From Actinomycetes bacterium (GTDB lineage Bacteria > Actinomycetota > Actinomycetes > Mycobacteriales > Mycobacteriaceae), in the NCBI GenBank assembly GCA_023404955.1, contig JAEXZY010000111.1, positions 1 through 64,000 of the forward strand: a stretch of DNA of 64,000 nt, given 5' to 3'. The notes below the pieces were generated by a model that saw only the letters and a list, made by a program, of their open reading frames with translations, was not told where the DNA came from and did not search any database. The position numbers were made by a program, and so were the translations under genes. Shown piece after piece: positions 24,568 through 32,083 of the stretch; position 1 is the first letter of the stretch, and each line of letters starts with the position of its first letter.

Positions 24568-24963
24568 ATGCGTTCCGTGATCGCCACGTCGATGGCCGCT
24601 GTCACGGTGCTGGCTGTCACGATCACTGCTGCGCCGGCCGAGGCGCAACCCCCGCCACGGCCGGGCGACTGCGACTACCCCAACTGCACGCCGGGCATCA
24701 CCCCGCACATCGTGCTGGGGTCGTACTGCAACAACTTCACGTACTACGCGTTCGGGGTGACAGACTGGGGTCGGCTGGTGTTCTGCGGTTCCCCTCGCCG
24801 CTACGAACCCCGTTGGTTTCGTTCACCGGAGATGCGTGGCGTCAAGAACCTGGGCGAACTGTGCCCAACCCAGGAGGGCCAGGTGGCTCAGGCGCCGGAC
24901 GGCCTATTCCTGACGTGCATCGCCCGCGACGGACGAGCGTACTGGGACCGGGGCGATCTCTAG
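24568..24963 (+). CDS. Secreted Cys-rich protein of unknown function
   Basis: 131 residues from ATG 24568 (GTG two codons earlier is an alternative). The signal peptide RSVIATSMAAVTVLAVTITAAPAEA is followed by PPPRPGDCDYPNCTPGITPHIVLGSYCNNFTYYAFGV and RLVFCGSP, with six Cys in the mature part, probably three disulphides. The end is AYWDRGDL. It resembles small exported mycobacterial proteins without assigned roles. It is convergent with the MmpS-like gene, whose start context looks similar. Confidence 0.8.
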   Translation: MRSVIATSMAAVTVLAVTITAAPAEAQPPPRPGDCDYPNCTPGITPHIVLGSYCNNFTYYAFGVTDWGRLVFCGSPRRYEPRWFRSPEMRGVKNLGELCPTQEGQVAQAPDGLFLTCIARDGRAYWDRGDL

Positions 24964-24979
24964 ATGTGCCGGGTTCGGC

Positions 24980-25411
24980 CTACCAGTTGCGGATCGAGCA
25001 GAGCGCGCCCTTGAGCCCTTTGGCGGTCTTGACCACGACGTCATCGACTCGCAGCTCGCATACGAACCCCGGCTCGGCCAGCGCCGCGTCGGTCAGGGTG
25101 GGCAGGCTGACCACGGCCATCGCCCACTTGTCCGGGTCGGCGAGCATCACCTCGCGAACCCAGGCTTTTCCCGGGCCCAGACCCACCTCGACGTTGGGGC
25201 TGAACTCGTACGGGTTGTGGCTGTAATCGGCCCAATTCGGCGGGTCGGTCTCACGGTAGTAGATCTCGGCGTTCACGACGTCCTGGCTCGCACCGATCGT
25301 GTAGCGCACGCGATGCAGCGGCGGCTGCGCGTCTGCGTCTGGCGCCATGACGCAGGCCTGAGTTGACATCACAGCCACTAGAACCGCCGAACATGCTGCC
25401 GCAGAACGCAT
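24980..25411 (-). CDS. Secreted MmpS-like protein
   Basis: 143 residues. A signal peptide (MRSAAACSAVLVAVMSTQACVMAPDADA) precedes a beta-rich domain. HRVRYTIGASQDVVNAEIYYRETDPPNW, GPGKAWVREVMLADPDKWAMAVVS and the closing FVCELRVDDVVVKTAKGLKGALCSIRNW recall the MmpS C-terminal fold (VxYxIxG ... CxIxVDG ... G...C). No MmpL transporter is adjacent. The much longer upstream frame is discarded because the signal peptide and Met fit here. There is no clear Shine-Dalgarno; an in-frame GTG two codons earlier could be a leaderless start. Confidence 0.8.
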   Translation of the reverse strand: MRSAAACSAVLVAVMSTQACVMAPDADAQPPLHRVRYTIGASQDVVNAEIYYRETDPPNWADYSHNPYEFSPNVEVGLGPGKAWVREVMLADPDKWAMAVVSLPTLTDAALAEPGFVCELRVDDVVVKTAKGLKGALCSIRNW

Positions 25412-25601
25412 TTTCACAGTGTATGAGCCGATCACACATTGTGGATGGCTTTCGGTCGGTCGAAGCAGCCCGGAACGGGCCGCCTTCGATCCAGGTGATG
25501 TGCGTGCCCTCGCCCGACCGCGTGGGTATCGTCGGCGGATACTCTCACGAACCGAGAACGAATTCTCCGCAGGCGGGAGAAGGTCCGACGAGGAGGTTGC
25601 G

Positions 25602-26462
25602 ATGCCGTCTTTCAGACGCCGTACAACGGTGTCCGGTGACGGTCGAAGCCGTGACACTGCTCCGGACTCACCGGTAGATGCCGATTTGGCCCGCACACTG
25701 GCCGAAGAGGCCGAAGCGGAGGCTATCGAAGCCGAGGCGCGAGCCGCCGCGGCCACAGCACGGGCGCGCGCGGCGCGGCTGCGACGCGAGGCCGAGCAAG
25801 CGCAACGGACGGCGAACGTCGCGGATGAAGATCCCGACGGCGGCGAGCAGCACCAGTTCGAAGGCGACTCGGAAGCCGCGGACGCAGACACACGCGATTC
25901 GAACACCGATGACCAGATTGCCGAGCAGTCGGTGGATTCCGATGCCGTCGCAGGACCGCCACGGCGGCGTGGTCCTCGGTTGCGATGGCCCGTCGTGGCC
26001 ATATCGCTCGTCGTGGTCGCCACGCTGGCACTGCTCGGCCTCAGCGGCTTCTTCCTTTATCACCACCGGCAGGCGGACGAAGTACGTCAGCAAGCTGCCG
26101 AGTACTCCGCGGCGGGCCGGCAGAGTGTGGTCACGCTCATGTCGCTCGACTTCTCCAAAGCCCAGGACGATGTACAGCGAATCATCGACAACTCGACGGG
26201 CTCGTTCAAGGACGACTTCGAGGCGCAGGCGAAGGATTTCGTGAAGGTGGCGCAGGAGTCGAAGGTGGTCACTGAAGTGACGGTCAGTTCCTCAGCCGTC
26301 CAACAGATGGACGATGACTCCGCGGTCGTCCTGGTCGCCGCCTCGTCACGGGTCACGAACGCCGCCGGCGCCAAACAGGAGCCGCGCAGCTGGAGACTCA
26401 GCGTTGATCTGAAGCGGGAAGGCGACCAGATCAAGATGTCGAAAGTCGAGTTCGTCCCATGA
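25602..26462 (+). CDS. Mce-associated membrane protein (orphan), first of a pair
   Basis: 286 residues. A long charged N-terminus with an Ala/Glu/Arg coiled-coil (ARTLAEEAEAEAIEAEARAAAATARARAARLRREAEQAQ, residues ~30-75) precedes one membrane helix (WPVVAISLVVVATLALLGLSGFFLY, ~130-155). The periplasmic domain has AAGRQSVVTLMSLDFSKAQDDVQRIIDNSTGSFKDDF, the signature of Mce-associated/Omam proteins. GAGGAGG lies 5-11 bases before ATG 25602. It overlaps the next gene by 4 bases. In M. tuberculosis such orphan proteins stabilise Mce lipid importers; no mce operon is in this window. Confidence 0.88.
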   Translation: MPSFRRRTTVSGDGRSRDTAPDSPVDADLARTLAEEAEAEAIEAEARAAAATARARAARLRREAEQAQRTANVADEDPDGGEQHQFEGDSEAADADTRDSNTDDQIAEQSVDSDAVAGPPRRRGPRLRWPVVAISLVVVATLALLGLSGFFLYHHRQADEVRQQAAEYSAAGRQSVVTLMSLDFSKAQDDVQRIIDNSTGSFKDDFEAQAKDFVKVAQESKVVTEVTVSSSAVQQMDDDSAVVLVAASSRVTNAAGAKQEPRSWRLSVDLKREGDQIKMSKVEFVP

Positions 26463-27079
26463 GTGCAGACCGCGACGGCGAAGAGCCTGACGATGTCGAG
26501 TCGACCGGGACCGAGGTCGACTCGAGCGGCGGCGAAGACGTCGATTCCGATGTCGGTGCAGCAGAGGGTGAGACGACGGAACCGCGACGCACCCGGCGTA
26601 CGGCCCTCGTGGCGGGATCACTCGCCCTGCTGCTGGTTGCCTCGGCGGGACTGGCCGGATGGCTGTATCTGAACCAGTACCGCCCAGACCAACAGACCGA
26701 TCCGGCGGCACAGCAGGTGGTGATCGACGCCGCAACCACCGGCACCGTGGCCCTGCTGTCCTACTCCCCCGAATCGCTCGACCAGGACTTCGCCGCCGCG
26801 AAGGCCCGTCTGACCGGTTCCTTTCTCTCGTACTACACGCAGTTCACCGACGAAATCGTCACCCCGGCGGCCAAGCAGAAGGCGGTCAAGACGACCGCCT
26901 CGGTGGTCCGCGCGGCCGTCTCGCAGATGCACCCTGACGACGCCGAGGTGCTGGTGTTCATCAACCAGAGCACCACCAGCACCGAAAACCCCGACGGGGC
27001 GTTCGCCGCCAGCAGCGTGCGGGTGGGACTGACGAAGGTCGACGGGGCCTGGCTGATCGACACTTTCGACCCCGTGTGA
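26459..27079 (+). CDS. Mce-associated membrane protein (orphan), second of a pair
   Basis: 206 residues. An acidic N-terminus (~45 residues) is followed by one membrane helix (RTALVAGSLALLLVASAGLAGWLYL) and a periplasmic domain with DAATTGTVALLSYSPESLDQDFAAAKARLTGSFLSYYTQF, SVVRAAVSQMHPDDAEVLVFINQ and the terminal GAWLIDTFDPV. This is the same architecture as its upstream partner, with weak sequence similarity. The ATGA overlap shows translational coupling, and the pair probably forms a hetero-complex. It likely supports lipid uptake through an Mce system encoded elsewhere (inference). Confidence 0.88.
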   Translation: MSADRDGEEPDDVESTGTEVDSSGGEDVDSDVGAAEGETTEPRRTRRTALVAGSLALLLVASAGLAGWLYLNQYRPDQQTDPAAQQVVIDAATTGTVALLSYSPESLDQDFAAAKARLTGSFLSYYTQFTDEIVTPAAKQKAVKTTASVVRAAVSQMHPDDAEVLVFINQSTTSTENPDGAFAASSVRVGLTKVDGAWLIDTFDPV

Positions 27080-27165
27080 TCGACCTCGACGCCCACTCGC
27101 TGGACATTCGTCGGTAATCGTGTAGATGATAGACAGGATTGAGCTACACGATCCTGGGAGCACAC

Positions 27166-28338
27166 ATGCGTCAACCGGTCGTCATGTCCGCCGTGAGAAC
27201 GGCGATTGGCACCTCGTTCAAGGGCACCCTCTCCAACACCCCGGCGGAGGATCTGGCAGCCCCCATCCTCGAGGAGTCGATCCGTCGCGCCGGGATCGAT
27301 GCCGCGCTGGTCGACGACGTCATATTCGGCGAAAGCAACTACGGCGGGGGGTCTCTCGCCCGCTACGCCGCCACGGCCGCGGGGCTTCACCACATCCCGG
27401 GCGTCGCCGTCAACAGGCATTGCGCAGCGAGCCTGGCAGCGGTCAGCTTCGCTGCCGCACAGGTCACCGCGGGAATGTCCTCCATGATCGTGGCCGGTGG
27501 CGTCCAGTCGATCTCCTTCGCTCCTCAGATGACCTGGCGCGAACCCGGTCCCGATGGCGGCGTGCGGGAGCGGTGGTTACCGCCGACCCACGTCGAAACA
27601 CCCGACGCACCCGCCGCGGACATGTCGATCACGGTCGGCTGGAACACCGCACAAGCTCTGGGTATCAGCCGTCAGCAGATGGACGCTTGGGCATTGCGAT
27701 CGCACCAACGCGCCATCTCCGCCATCGACGCAGGCCATTTCGTCGAGGAGATTCTGCCACTGAAGGTCACGACCTCGGACGGGTCAACGGTCGAGTTCGC
27801 CGTGGACGAGCACCCCCGCAGAGATACCACTCTCGAGAAGTTGGCGTCGCTGAGAGTGCTGCATCCCGAAATCGAGGGCTTCTCGATCACGGCAGGGAAC
27901 TCCAGCGGAATCAACGATGCCGCAGCGGCATTGGTTATTGCTGACCGGGATATCGTTGAAGCCGAAGGTGAGGTCATGGCTACGATTCGTAGCTGGGGTG
28001 CGATCGGTGTACCACCGCGCGACACCGGACTGGCAGCCTTCAAGGTCATCCCTTCGGTCCTCGAGCGCGCAGGGGTGAACGTCGGCGACGTCGCCCGATG
28101 GGAGATCAACGAGGCGTTCGCCTCGACGCCGATCGCGGCATGCCAAGAACTCGGGATCGACGAAGAACGCGTCAACACGAGCGGCAGCGGATGCAGTCTG
28201 GGTCACCCCATCGCGGCCTCCGGCGCTCGCATGCTCACCACACTGATCCACGAATTGCGAAGGACCGGAGGTGGCATCGGCGTCGCGGCGATGTGCGCGG
28301 GCGGTGGTCAGGGCGGAGCCGTTGTCGTCGAGGTGTGA
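27166..28338 (+). CDS. Thiolase (acetyl-CoA acyltransferase)
   Basis: 390 residues from ATG 27166 (GGGAG 6 bases upstream). All active-site blocks are present: the nucleophile VNRHCAASLAAVSFAAAQV (~88), EINEAFASTPIAACQELG (~315), and GSGCSLGHPIAASGARML with CAGGGQGGAVVVEV at the C-terminus. It therefore looks like a functional thiolase, unlike the two Ltp2-type proteins in this window. It would remove acetyl- or propionyl-CoA in beta-oxidation. It is convergent with the GntR gene. A GTAGATGAT element in its promoter also occurs in the GntR-SDR promoter. Confidence 0.92.
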   Translation: MRQPVVMSAVRTAIGTSFKGTLSNTPAEDLAAPILEESIRRAGIDAALVDDVIFGESNYGGGSLARYAATAAGLHHIPGVAVNRHCAASLAAVSFAAAQVTAGMSSMIVAGGVQSISFAPQMTWREPGPDGGVRERWLPPTHVETPDAPAADMSITVGWNTAQALGISRQQMDAWALRSHQRAISAIDAGHFVEEILPLKVTTSDGSTVEFAVDEHPRRDTTLEKLASLRVLHPEIEGFSITAGNSSGINDAAAALVIADRDIVEAEGEVMATIRSWGAIGVPPRDTGLAAFKVIPSVLERAGVNVGDVARWEINEAFASTPIAACQELGIDEERVNTSGSGCSLGHPIAASGARMLTTLIHELRRTGGGIGVAAMCAGGGQGGAVVVEV

Positions 28339-28346
28339 CCTTTGCT

Positions 28347-29123
28347 TCACTGCAGGAGGTCGACGACCGATTTGGCAGGTATCCACGAGTACAGGTACCG
28401 ACTGTTGGCGGCCAGATAGTTCCGCCAGAACTTTTCCGCCCGGTCCGGCTCGCCCGACTCGATCAGGTCGATGACTTTCCGGTGCGAATCGACATAGCGG
28501 AGAAGCCGCGTCCGTTGCTCCTCGGAGCTCGGTGCAGCATCCACGGCGGATGTGTAGGCGCTCTCGACGATCTCGTGCAGCATCCCGGCGAGAACAGCAA
28601 GGGTGGTGTTGCCGGCCAACTCCATGATCGTCTCGTGGAAGCGCACCGAGGCCAGCGCGTTCTCCATCGGTCGACCCGCTTCGGCCTCTTCGGCCGCCAC
28701 CGCCGCGCGCAACGCCGAGACTGCCTTCTTGGTCGGCTTCTCGGCGAGCATCCGGACCGCCGCGGGCTCGAGCACCATGCGCGCCTGCTGGACGTCTTCG
28801 AGAGTGGTTCCCCTCATCTGCAGGAGCAGCGCGGTGAACCGCGCTCCCACCGCGGGTTCGGGACGCTGCACCCGCGCACCACCGTTGGAACCGCGCAGCA
28901 CCCTGATCAGACCCTCTGACTCCAGGACACGAAACGCTTCCCGCAGTGTGGGCCGCGAAACGGCGAAGTGCTCCATAAGTTCGTTCTCGTTGGGCAGGAC
29001 CGCGCCTTCGGCGAGCTCACCGCGGACGATCTGGCGGCGCAGATTCGAGGCCACCAGATCGGCGACCTTCGGCGCGCGGATGGGCGCCGCTCCTGCGATC
29101 GGGGTCCGGATGACGGGTTCCAT
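28347..29123 (-). CDS. FadR-type GntR regulator (FCD domain)
   Basis: 258 residues from ATG 29123, with GAGGAG 7 bases upstream. The winged helix is KVADLVASNLRRQIVRGELAEGAVLPNENELMEHFAVSRPTLREAFRVLESEGLIRVLRGSNGGARV (~15-80). The C-terminal helical FCD domain has RFHETIMELAGNTTLAVLAGML (~155) and DSHRKVIDLIESGEPDRAEKFWRNYL (~220). The Asp/His metal-type ligands suggest an acyl or carboxylate effector. It is divergent from the SDR-ferredoxin-DoxX genes; the palindrome at 29229 is a likely operator. Confidence 0.92.
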   Translation of the reverse strand: MEPVIRTPIAGAAPIRAPKVADLVASNLRRQIVRGELAEGAVLPNENELMEHFAVSRPTLREAFRVLESEGLIRVLRGSNGGARVQRPEPAVGARFTALLLQMRGTTLEDVQQARMVLEPAAVRMLAEKPTKKAVSALRAAVAAEEAEAGRPMENALASVRFHETIMELAGNTTLAVLAGMLHEIVESAYTSAVDAAPSSEEQRTRLLRYVDSHRKVIDLIESGEPDRAEKFWRNYLAANSRYLYSWIPAKSVVDLLQ

Positions 29124-29228
29124 CACTGATCTCCTCGACGTGGGGGACGGCAGGCTCACAGCATACCGACCATGCGGCAGACAAAACTGCCCTCGCAGCA
29201 CCATCGGCAGGACGCATTTCGCCAATCC

Positions 29229-29249
29229 GGTAGATGATTTAATCTATCC
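29229..29249. promoter_or_regulatory. Putative GntR/FadR operator
   Basis: GGTAGATGATTTAATCTATCC contains the inverted repeat TAGAT-N6-ATCTA and lies between the GntR gene and the SDR gene. GTAGATGAT recurs at 27122-27130 in front of the thiolase gene, so both may belong to one small regulon. Confidence 0.45.
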
Positions 29250-29348
29250 GGTGATATGACTGTTGGGCGGTGACCAGCTGCGCGCCCCTCCGGTCCGCGC
29301 CGACCGCGATGAGAGTGGCGTTCAGAGCGCCTGTTTGAGAGGAATGGG

Positions 29349-30107
29349 ATGCAGGTCGCAGGCAAGAACGCCGTCGTCGTGGGGGGAGCTTCAGGATTTG
29401 GACGTGCCACCGCGGAATCGCTGATCTCTTCCGGCGCCGCTGTCGCCGTACTCGACCGGCCGCAGTCCTCCGGCGCCGAGGTCGCCGCGCAGATCGGCGC
29501 GACGTTCTACCCCGTCGACGTGTTGGACTTCGAGGCTACCGAGAAGGTCCTGCAACAGGCTGTGAACGATTTCGGAGCCCTGCACGTCGCGGTGACGACC
29601 GCGGGTGGTGGAGCGGGCCAGCGGACGGTGACCAAGACCGGCCCGCACAAGCTCGACGACTTCCGGGCGTGCATCGATCTCAACTTGATCGGGACCTTCA
29701 ACGTCAACCGGTTGGCAGCATGGCACATGAGTACGAATCAACCTGAGGAAGAAGAGCGCGGGGTCATCATCAACACTGCGTCCATCGCGGCCTTCGAAGG
29801 CCAGATCGGACAGGTCGCCTATTCAGCGTCCAAAGCCGCCGTGGCGGGGATGTCCCTGACGATGGCCCGCGACCTCGGCAGCCTGGGTATCAGGGTGCTC
29901 GCCATCGCCCCCAGCCTCTTCGCCACCGGACTCACCGAGGGGATTCCCGACGAGGCGGCACGGCAACTCACGAAAGACGCAGCCTTTCCGCGCCGTCTCG
30001 GGCGCCCCGAGGAATACGCCCGACTGGCGTTGGCGATCGTGGAGAACCAGATGTTGAACGGACAGTGCATCAGGCTTGACGGCGGGCAGCGCTTCGCGCC
30101 CAAGTGA
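29349..30107 (+). CDS. Short-chain dehydrogenase, HSD10/3-hydroxyacyl-CoA dehydrogenase type
   Basis: 252 residues. The cofactor loop is VVVGGASGFGRATAESLISSGAAVAVLD (Asp at the strand end, so NAD+). The catalytic Ser and Tyr-x3-Lys lie in INTASIAAFEGQIGQVAYSASKAAVAGMSL. The C-terminal FATGLTEGIPDEAARQL and LNGQCIRLDGGQRFAPK match type II 3-hydroxyacyl-CoA dehydrogenases (HSD17B10-like). It would oxidise a 3-hydroxyacyl-CoA or a hydroxysteroid. It is followed by a ferredoxin and a DoxX protein on the same strand. Confidence 0.88.
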   Translation: MQVAGKNAVVVGGASGFGRATAESLISSGAAVAVLDRPQSSGAEVAAQIGATFYPVDVLDFEATEKVLQQAVNDFGALHVAVTTAGGGAGQRTVTKTGPHKLDDFRACIDLNLIGTFNVNRLAAWHMSTNQPEEEERGVIINTASIAAFEGQIGQVAYSASKAAVAGMSLTMARDLGSLGIRVLAIAPSLFATGLTEGIPDEAARQLTKDAAFPRRLGRPEEYARLALAIVENQMLNGQCIRLDGGQRFAPK

Positions 30108-30140
30108 GCAGTGCTGCGATAGCGACAGGGAGGAGAAGTC

Positions 30141-30335
30141 GTGCGAATAGGTGTGGAAAGAGATCTGTGCGAGGGCAACGCGGTCTGTGTGGGGATAGCG
30201 CCGGATGTCTTCGACCTCGACGACGCCGACCAGGTCATCATTCTCTCGGAAGACGTTCCTCCAGAACACCAGAGCGACGTCGAGCAGGCCGTGGCGCAGT
30301 GTCCTCGCGCGGCCTTGTTGCGCCTCGACGATTGA
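30141..30335 (+). CDS. 3Fe-4S ferredoxin
   Basis: 64 residues with the Cys pattern CEGNAVC...AQCPRAAL: Cys 10, Cys 16 and Cys 54, with Ala in place of the fourth Cys. This is the 3Fe-4S type that normally feeds cytochrome P450s (FdxE/SoyB-like). The start is GTG after GGGAGGAGAAGTC. No cytochrome P450 or ferredoxin reductase is in the window, so its electron acceptor must be encoded elsewhere or be of another kind. Confidence 0.9.
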   Translation: MRIGVERDLCEGNAVCVGIAPDVFDLDDADQVIILSEDVPPEHQSDVEQAVAQCPRAALLRLDD

Positions 30336-30380
30336 TTCTCCGTTTGCCGCTTCACTTCACTGCCTGAGAGGGTTTCCATC

Positions 30381-30899
30381 ATGACCGCTTACGATGTCGG
30401 ACTGCTGATTCTCCGGGTGGCGCTCGGTGTCACGATGGCCGCTCACGGTTACAACAAGTTCTTCGGCGGTGGTCGGATCAAGGGCACTGCCGGCTGGTTC
30501 GAGAGCATCGGCATGAAGCCGGGCACGTTCCACGCACGTGTCGCGGCGAGCACCGAGATGGCCGCCGGCATCGGGTTGGCGGTGGGGTTGCTGACGCCGA
30601 TCCCGGCCGCCGGTTTCGTGGCCTTGATGTTGGTTGCTGCGTGGACTGTGCACCGGCACAACGGCTTCTTCATCGTCAAGGAGGGCTGGGAGTACAACCT
30701 CGTTCTGGCAGTCGCGGCCGTGGCGGTGGCCGCGACCGGCGCGGGCCGGTTCAGCCTGGACCATCTGCTGTTCAACGGTACGAGCTTTTCGTCATGGGTG
30801 AGCGGATGGGGTGGCCTGCTCGTCGCAGTGGTGTTGGGTCTCGCGGGCGGCATCGGGCAGCTCGCGATCTTCTACCGGCCACCCGCCAAGACCGGATAG
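30381..30899 (+). CDS. DoxX-family membrane protein
   Basis: 172 residues and four or five membrane helices. LLILRVALGVTMAAHGYNKFFGGGRIKGTAGWFESIGM is the DoxX opening. It is followed by EMAAGIGLAVGLLTPIPAAGFVALMLVAAW and FFIVKEGWEYNLVLAVAAVAVAATGAGRFSLDHLL, the conserved C-terminal part. DoxX proteins have been linked to thiol/redox and quinone functions, but no specific activity can be read here. It lies 45 bases after the ferredoxin gene on the same strand. Confidence 0.85.
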   Translation: MTAYDVGLLILRVALGVTMAAHGYNKFFGGGRIKGTAGWFESIGMKPGTFHARVAASTEMAAGIGLAVGLLTPIPAAGFVALMLVAAWTVHRHNGFFIVKEGWEYNLVLAVAAVAVAATGAGRFSLDHLLFNGTSFSSWVSGWGGLLVAVVLGLAGGIGQLAIFYRPPAKTG

Positions 30900-30920
30900 T
30901 CCCCGCCAGCTCCGCCCGTG

Positions 30921-32003
30921 TCATGACCGGCCGTCGCCGAAACCCACGTGGCTTCTGATCAGCGGGAGGTCTGCCATGGTGGCGAAACCCGTCGGGGCGG
31001 CACAGACGGCCGGAATCGCGTTGACCACCTGCATGGCGACGGCGACGAGGCCGGCCCTGACGTGCTCGGCGACCGAGGCCGGTCGCGAGAAGCTGGCCAG
31101 GCAGAAGAAGTGCGTCCGCATCGAGGGGTCGCCCTCGATGGTGAGCGTCCATCCGTCCAGCGGTGCAGGCCAGTGTTCGGGATAGTGCCCACCGACCGTC
31201 CACAACGTCTCGAATTCGATCAGCGTCTCACCCCGCCGGGTGCCGCAGAATCTCCAGCGCTGTCCCGCAGTGGTTCCCGCGCGCACGGTACGGTCCGCGA
31301 CGGGCAGATCCGCTGCTGCTGCGACCGCGTCCAGGTGGACGGACACGTCATCGATGTCGGCGTTGAGCGTGTCCGCGATGAACCAGGTCTGTTCGGTGAA
31401 CAGGCGCGTGTTGAACGCCAAGAACTCGTTCGCGGTCGGCGTGATCGCTTCGGGCGGCTTACCGAACCACATCCCGTCAAAGGTGATGTCGGTGCTGTCC
31501 CACAGAGTCCAGTCGGCTCTCTCCTGCAGCGTGAACTTGTCGATGCGACGGCTCATCCCCGACAACGCCAGCGGTAGCACACCCGAGAGGTTCCCGGGAT
31601 TCAGCCCATTTCCGTGGACCGTGGTGCGCCCCGCCGCACATGCCTGCTCGAGGCGGATGCGCTCGCGCTCACGGACGCGGCTGGGATGAAAGAGGAACGA
31701 CACGGTAGCGACGTTCTTGCCGCTCTCCAACAACGCACAGACGTCGTCGATATCGGTGAACGAGGGCGCGTACAGGACGATGTCGGCGTCGAGCGCGAGG
31801 ATCGCGGCGGTATCCGCTGTGGCAGCAACCCCGATAGGTGCGCGACCGACAAGTGTTCCGACATCGACCCCGTGCTTGGAGTCGCTGTACACCCGGCAGC
31901 CAACCAACTCGAGGTCACTTCGGTCCAGCACGGCGGTGAGCATCTCCGTGCCAACCGCACCGGTCGCCCATTGGATCACCCGAAGCGCTCGACCACCGTC
32001 CAT
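30921..32003 (-). CDS. DapB-like NAD(P)-binding reductase, copy 1
   Basis: 360 residues from ATG 32003 (AGGAGG 9 bases upstream). The Rossmann start RVIQWATGAVGTEMLTAVLDRSDLELVGCRVYSDSKHGVDVG corresponds to the dihydrodipicolinate-reductase/diaminopentanoate-dehydrogenase N-domain. A C-terminal part with NGLNPGNLSGVLPLALSGM replaces the DapB substrate domain. Such proteins are frequent in mycobacterial sterol and lipid regions and are not lysine enzymes. A paralogue lies at 40589. The substrate is unknown. It is divergent from the AveC-like gene across a GAGAA-type site. Confidence 0.85.
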   Translation of the reverse strand: MDGGRALRVIQWATGAVGTEMLTAVLDRSDLELVGCRVYSDSKHGVDVGTLVGRAPIGVAATADTAAILALDADIVLYAPSFTDIDDVCALLESGKNVATVSFLFHPSRVRERERIRLEQACAAGRTTVHGNGLNPGNLSGVLPLALSGMSRRIDKFTLQERADWTLWDSTDITFDGMWFGKPPEAITPTANEFLAFNTRLFTEQTWFIADTLNADIDDVSVHLDAVAAAADLPVADRTVRAGTTAGQRWRFCGTRRGETLIEFETLWTVGGHYPEHWPAPLDGWTLTIEGDPSMRTHFFCLASFSRPASVAEHVRAGLVAVAMQVVNAIPAVCAAPTGFATMADLPLIRSHVGFGDGRS

Positions 32004-32062
32004 GTGTGACACCTCCTGCCGCCACCCTAGCGGCTTCCCGATATCCATCCTTCTCTATTCAG

Positions 32063-32078
32063 TTGAATGGTTATTCTC
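32063..32078. promoter_or_regulatory. GAGAA-N6-TTCTC-type operator site
   Basis: On the minus strand it reads GAGAATAACCATTCAA. It lies in the divergent promoter between the DapB-like reductase and the AveC-like protein, ending 5 bases before the GTG at 32084. Confidence 0.5.
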
Positions 32079-32083
32079 ATCGA

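Noticed and set aside
25412..26023. N-terminal extension of the MmpS-like protein
   Set aside because: It runs antisense to the Mce-associated gene and would bury the signal peptide.
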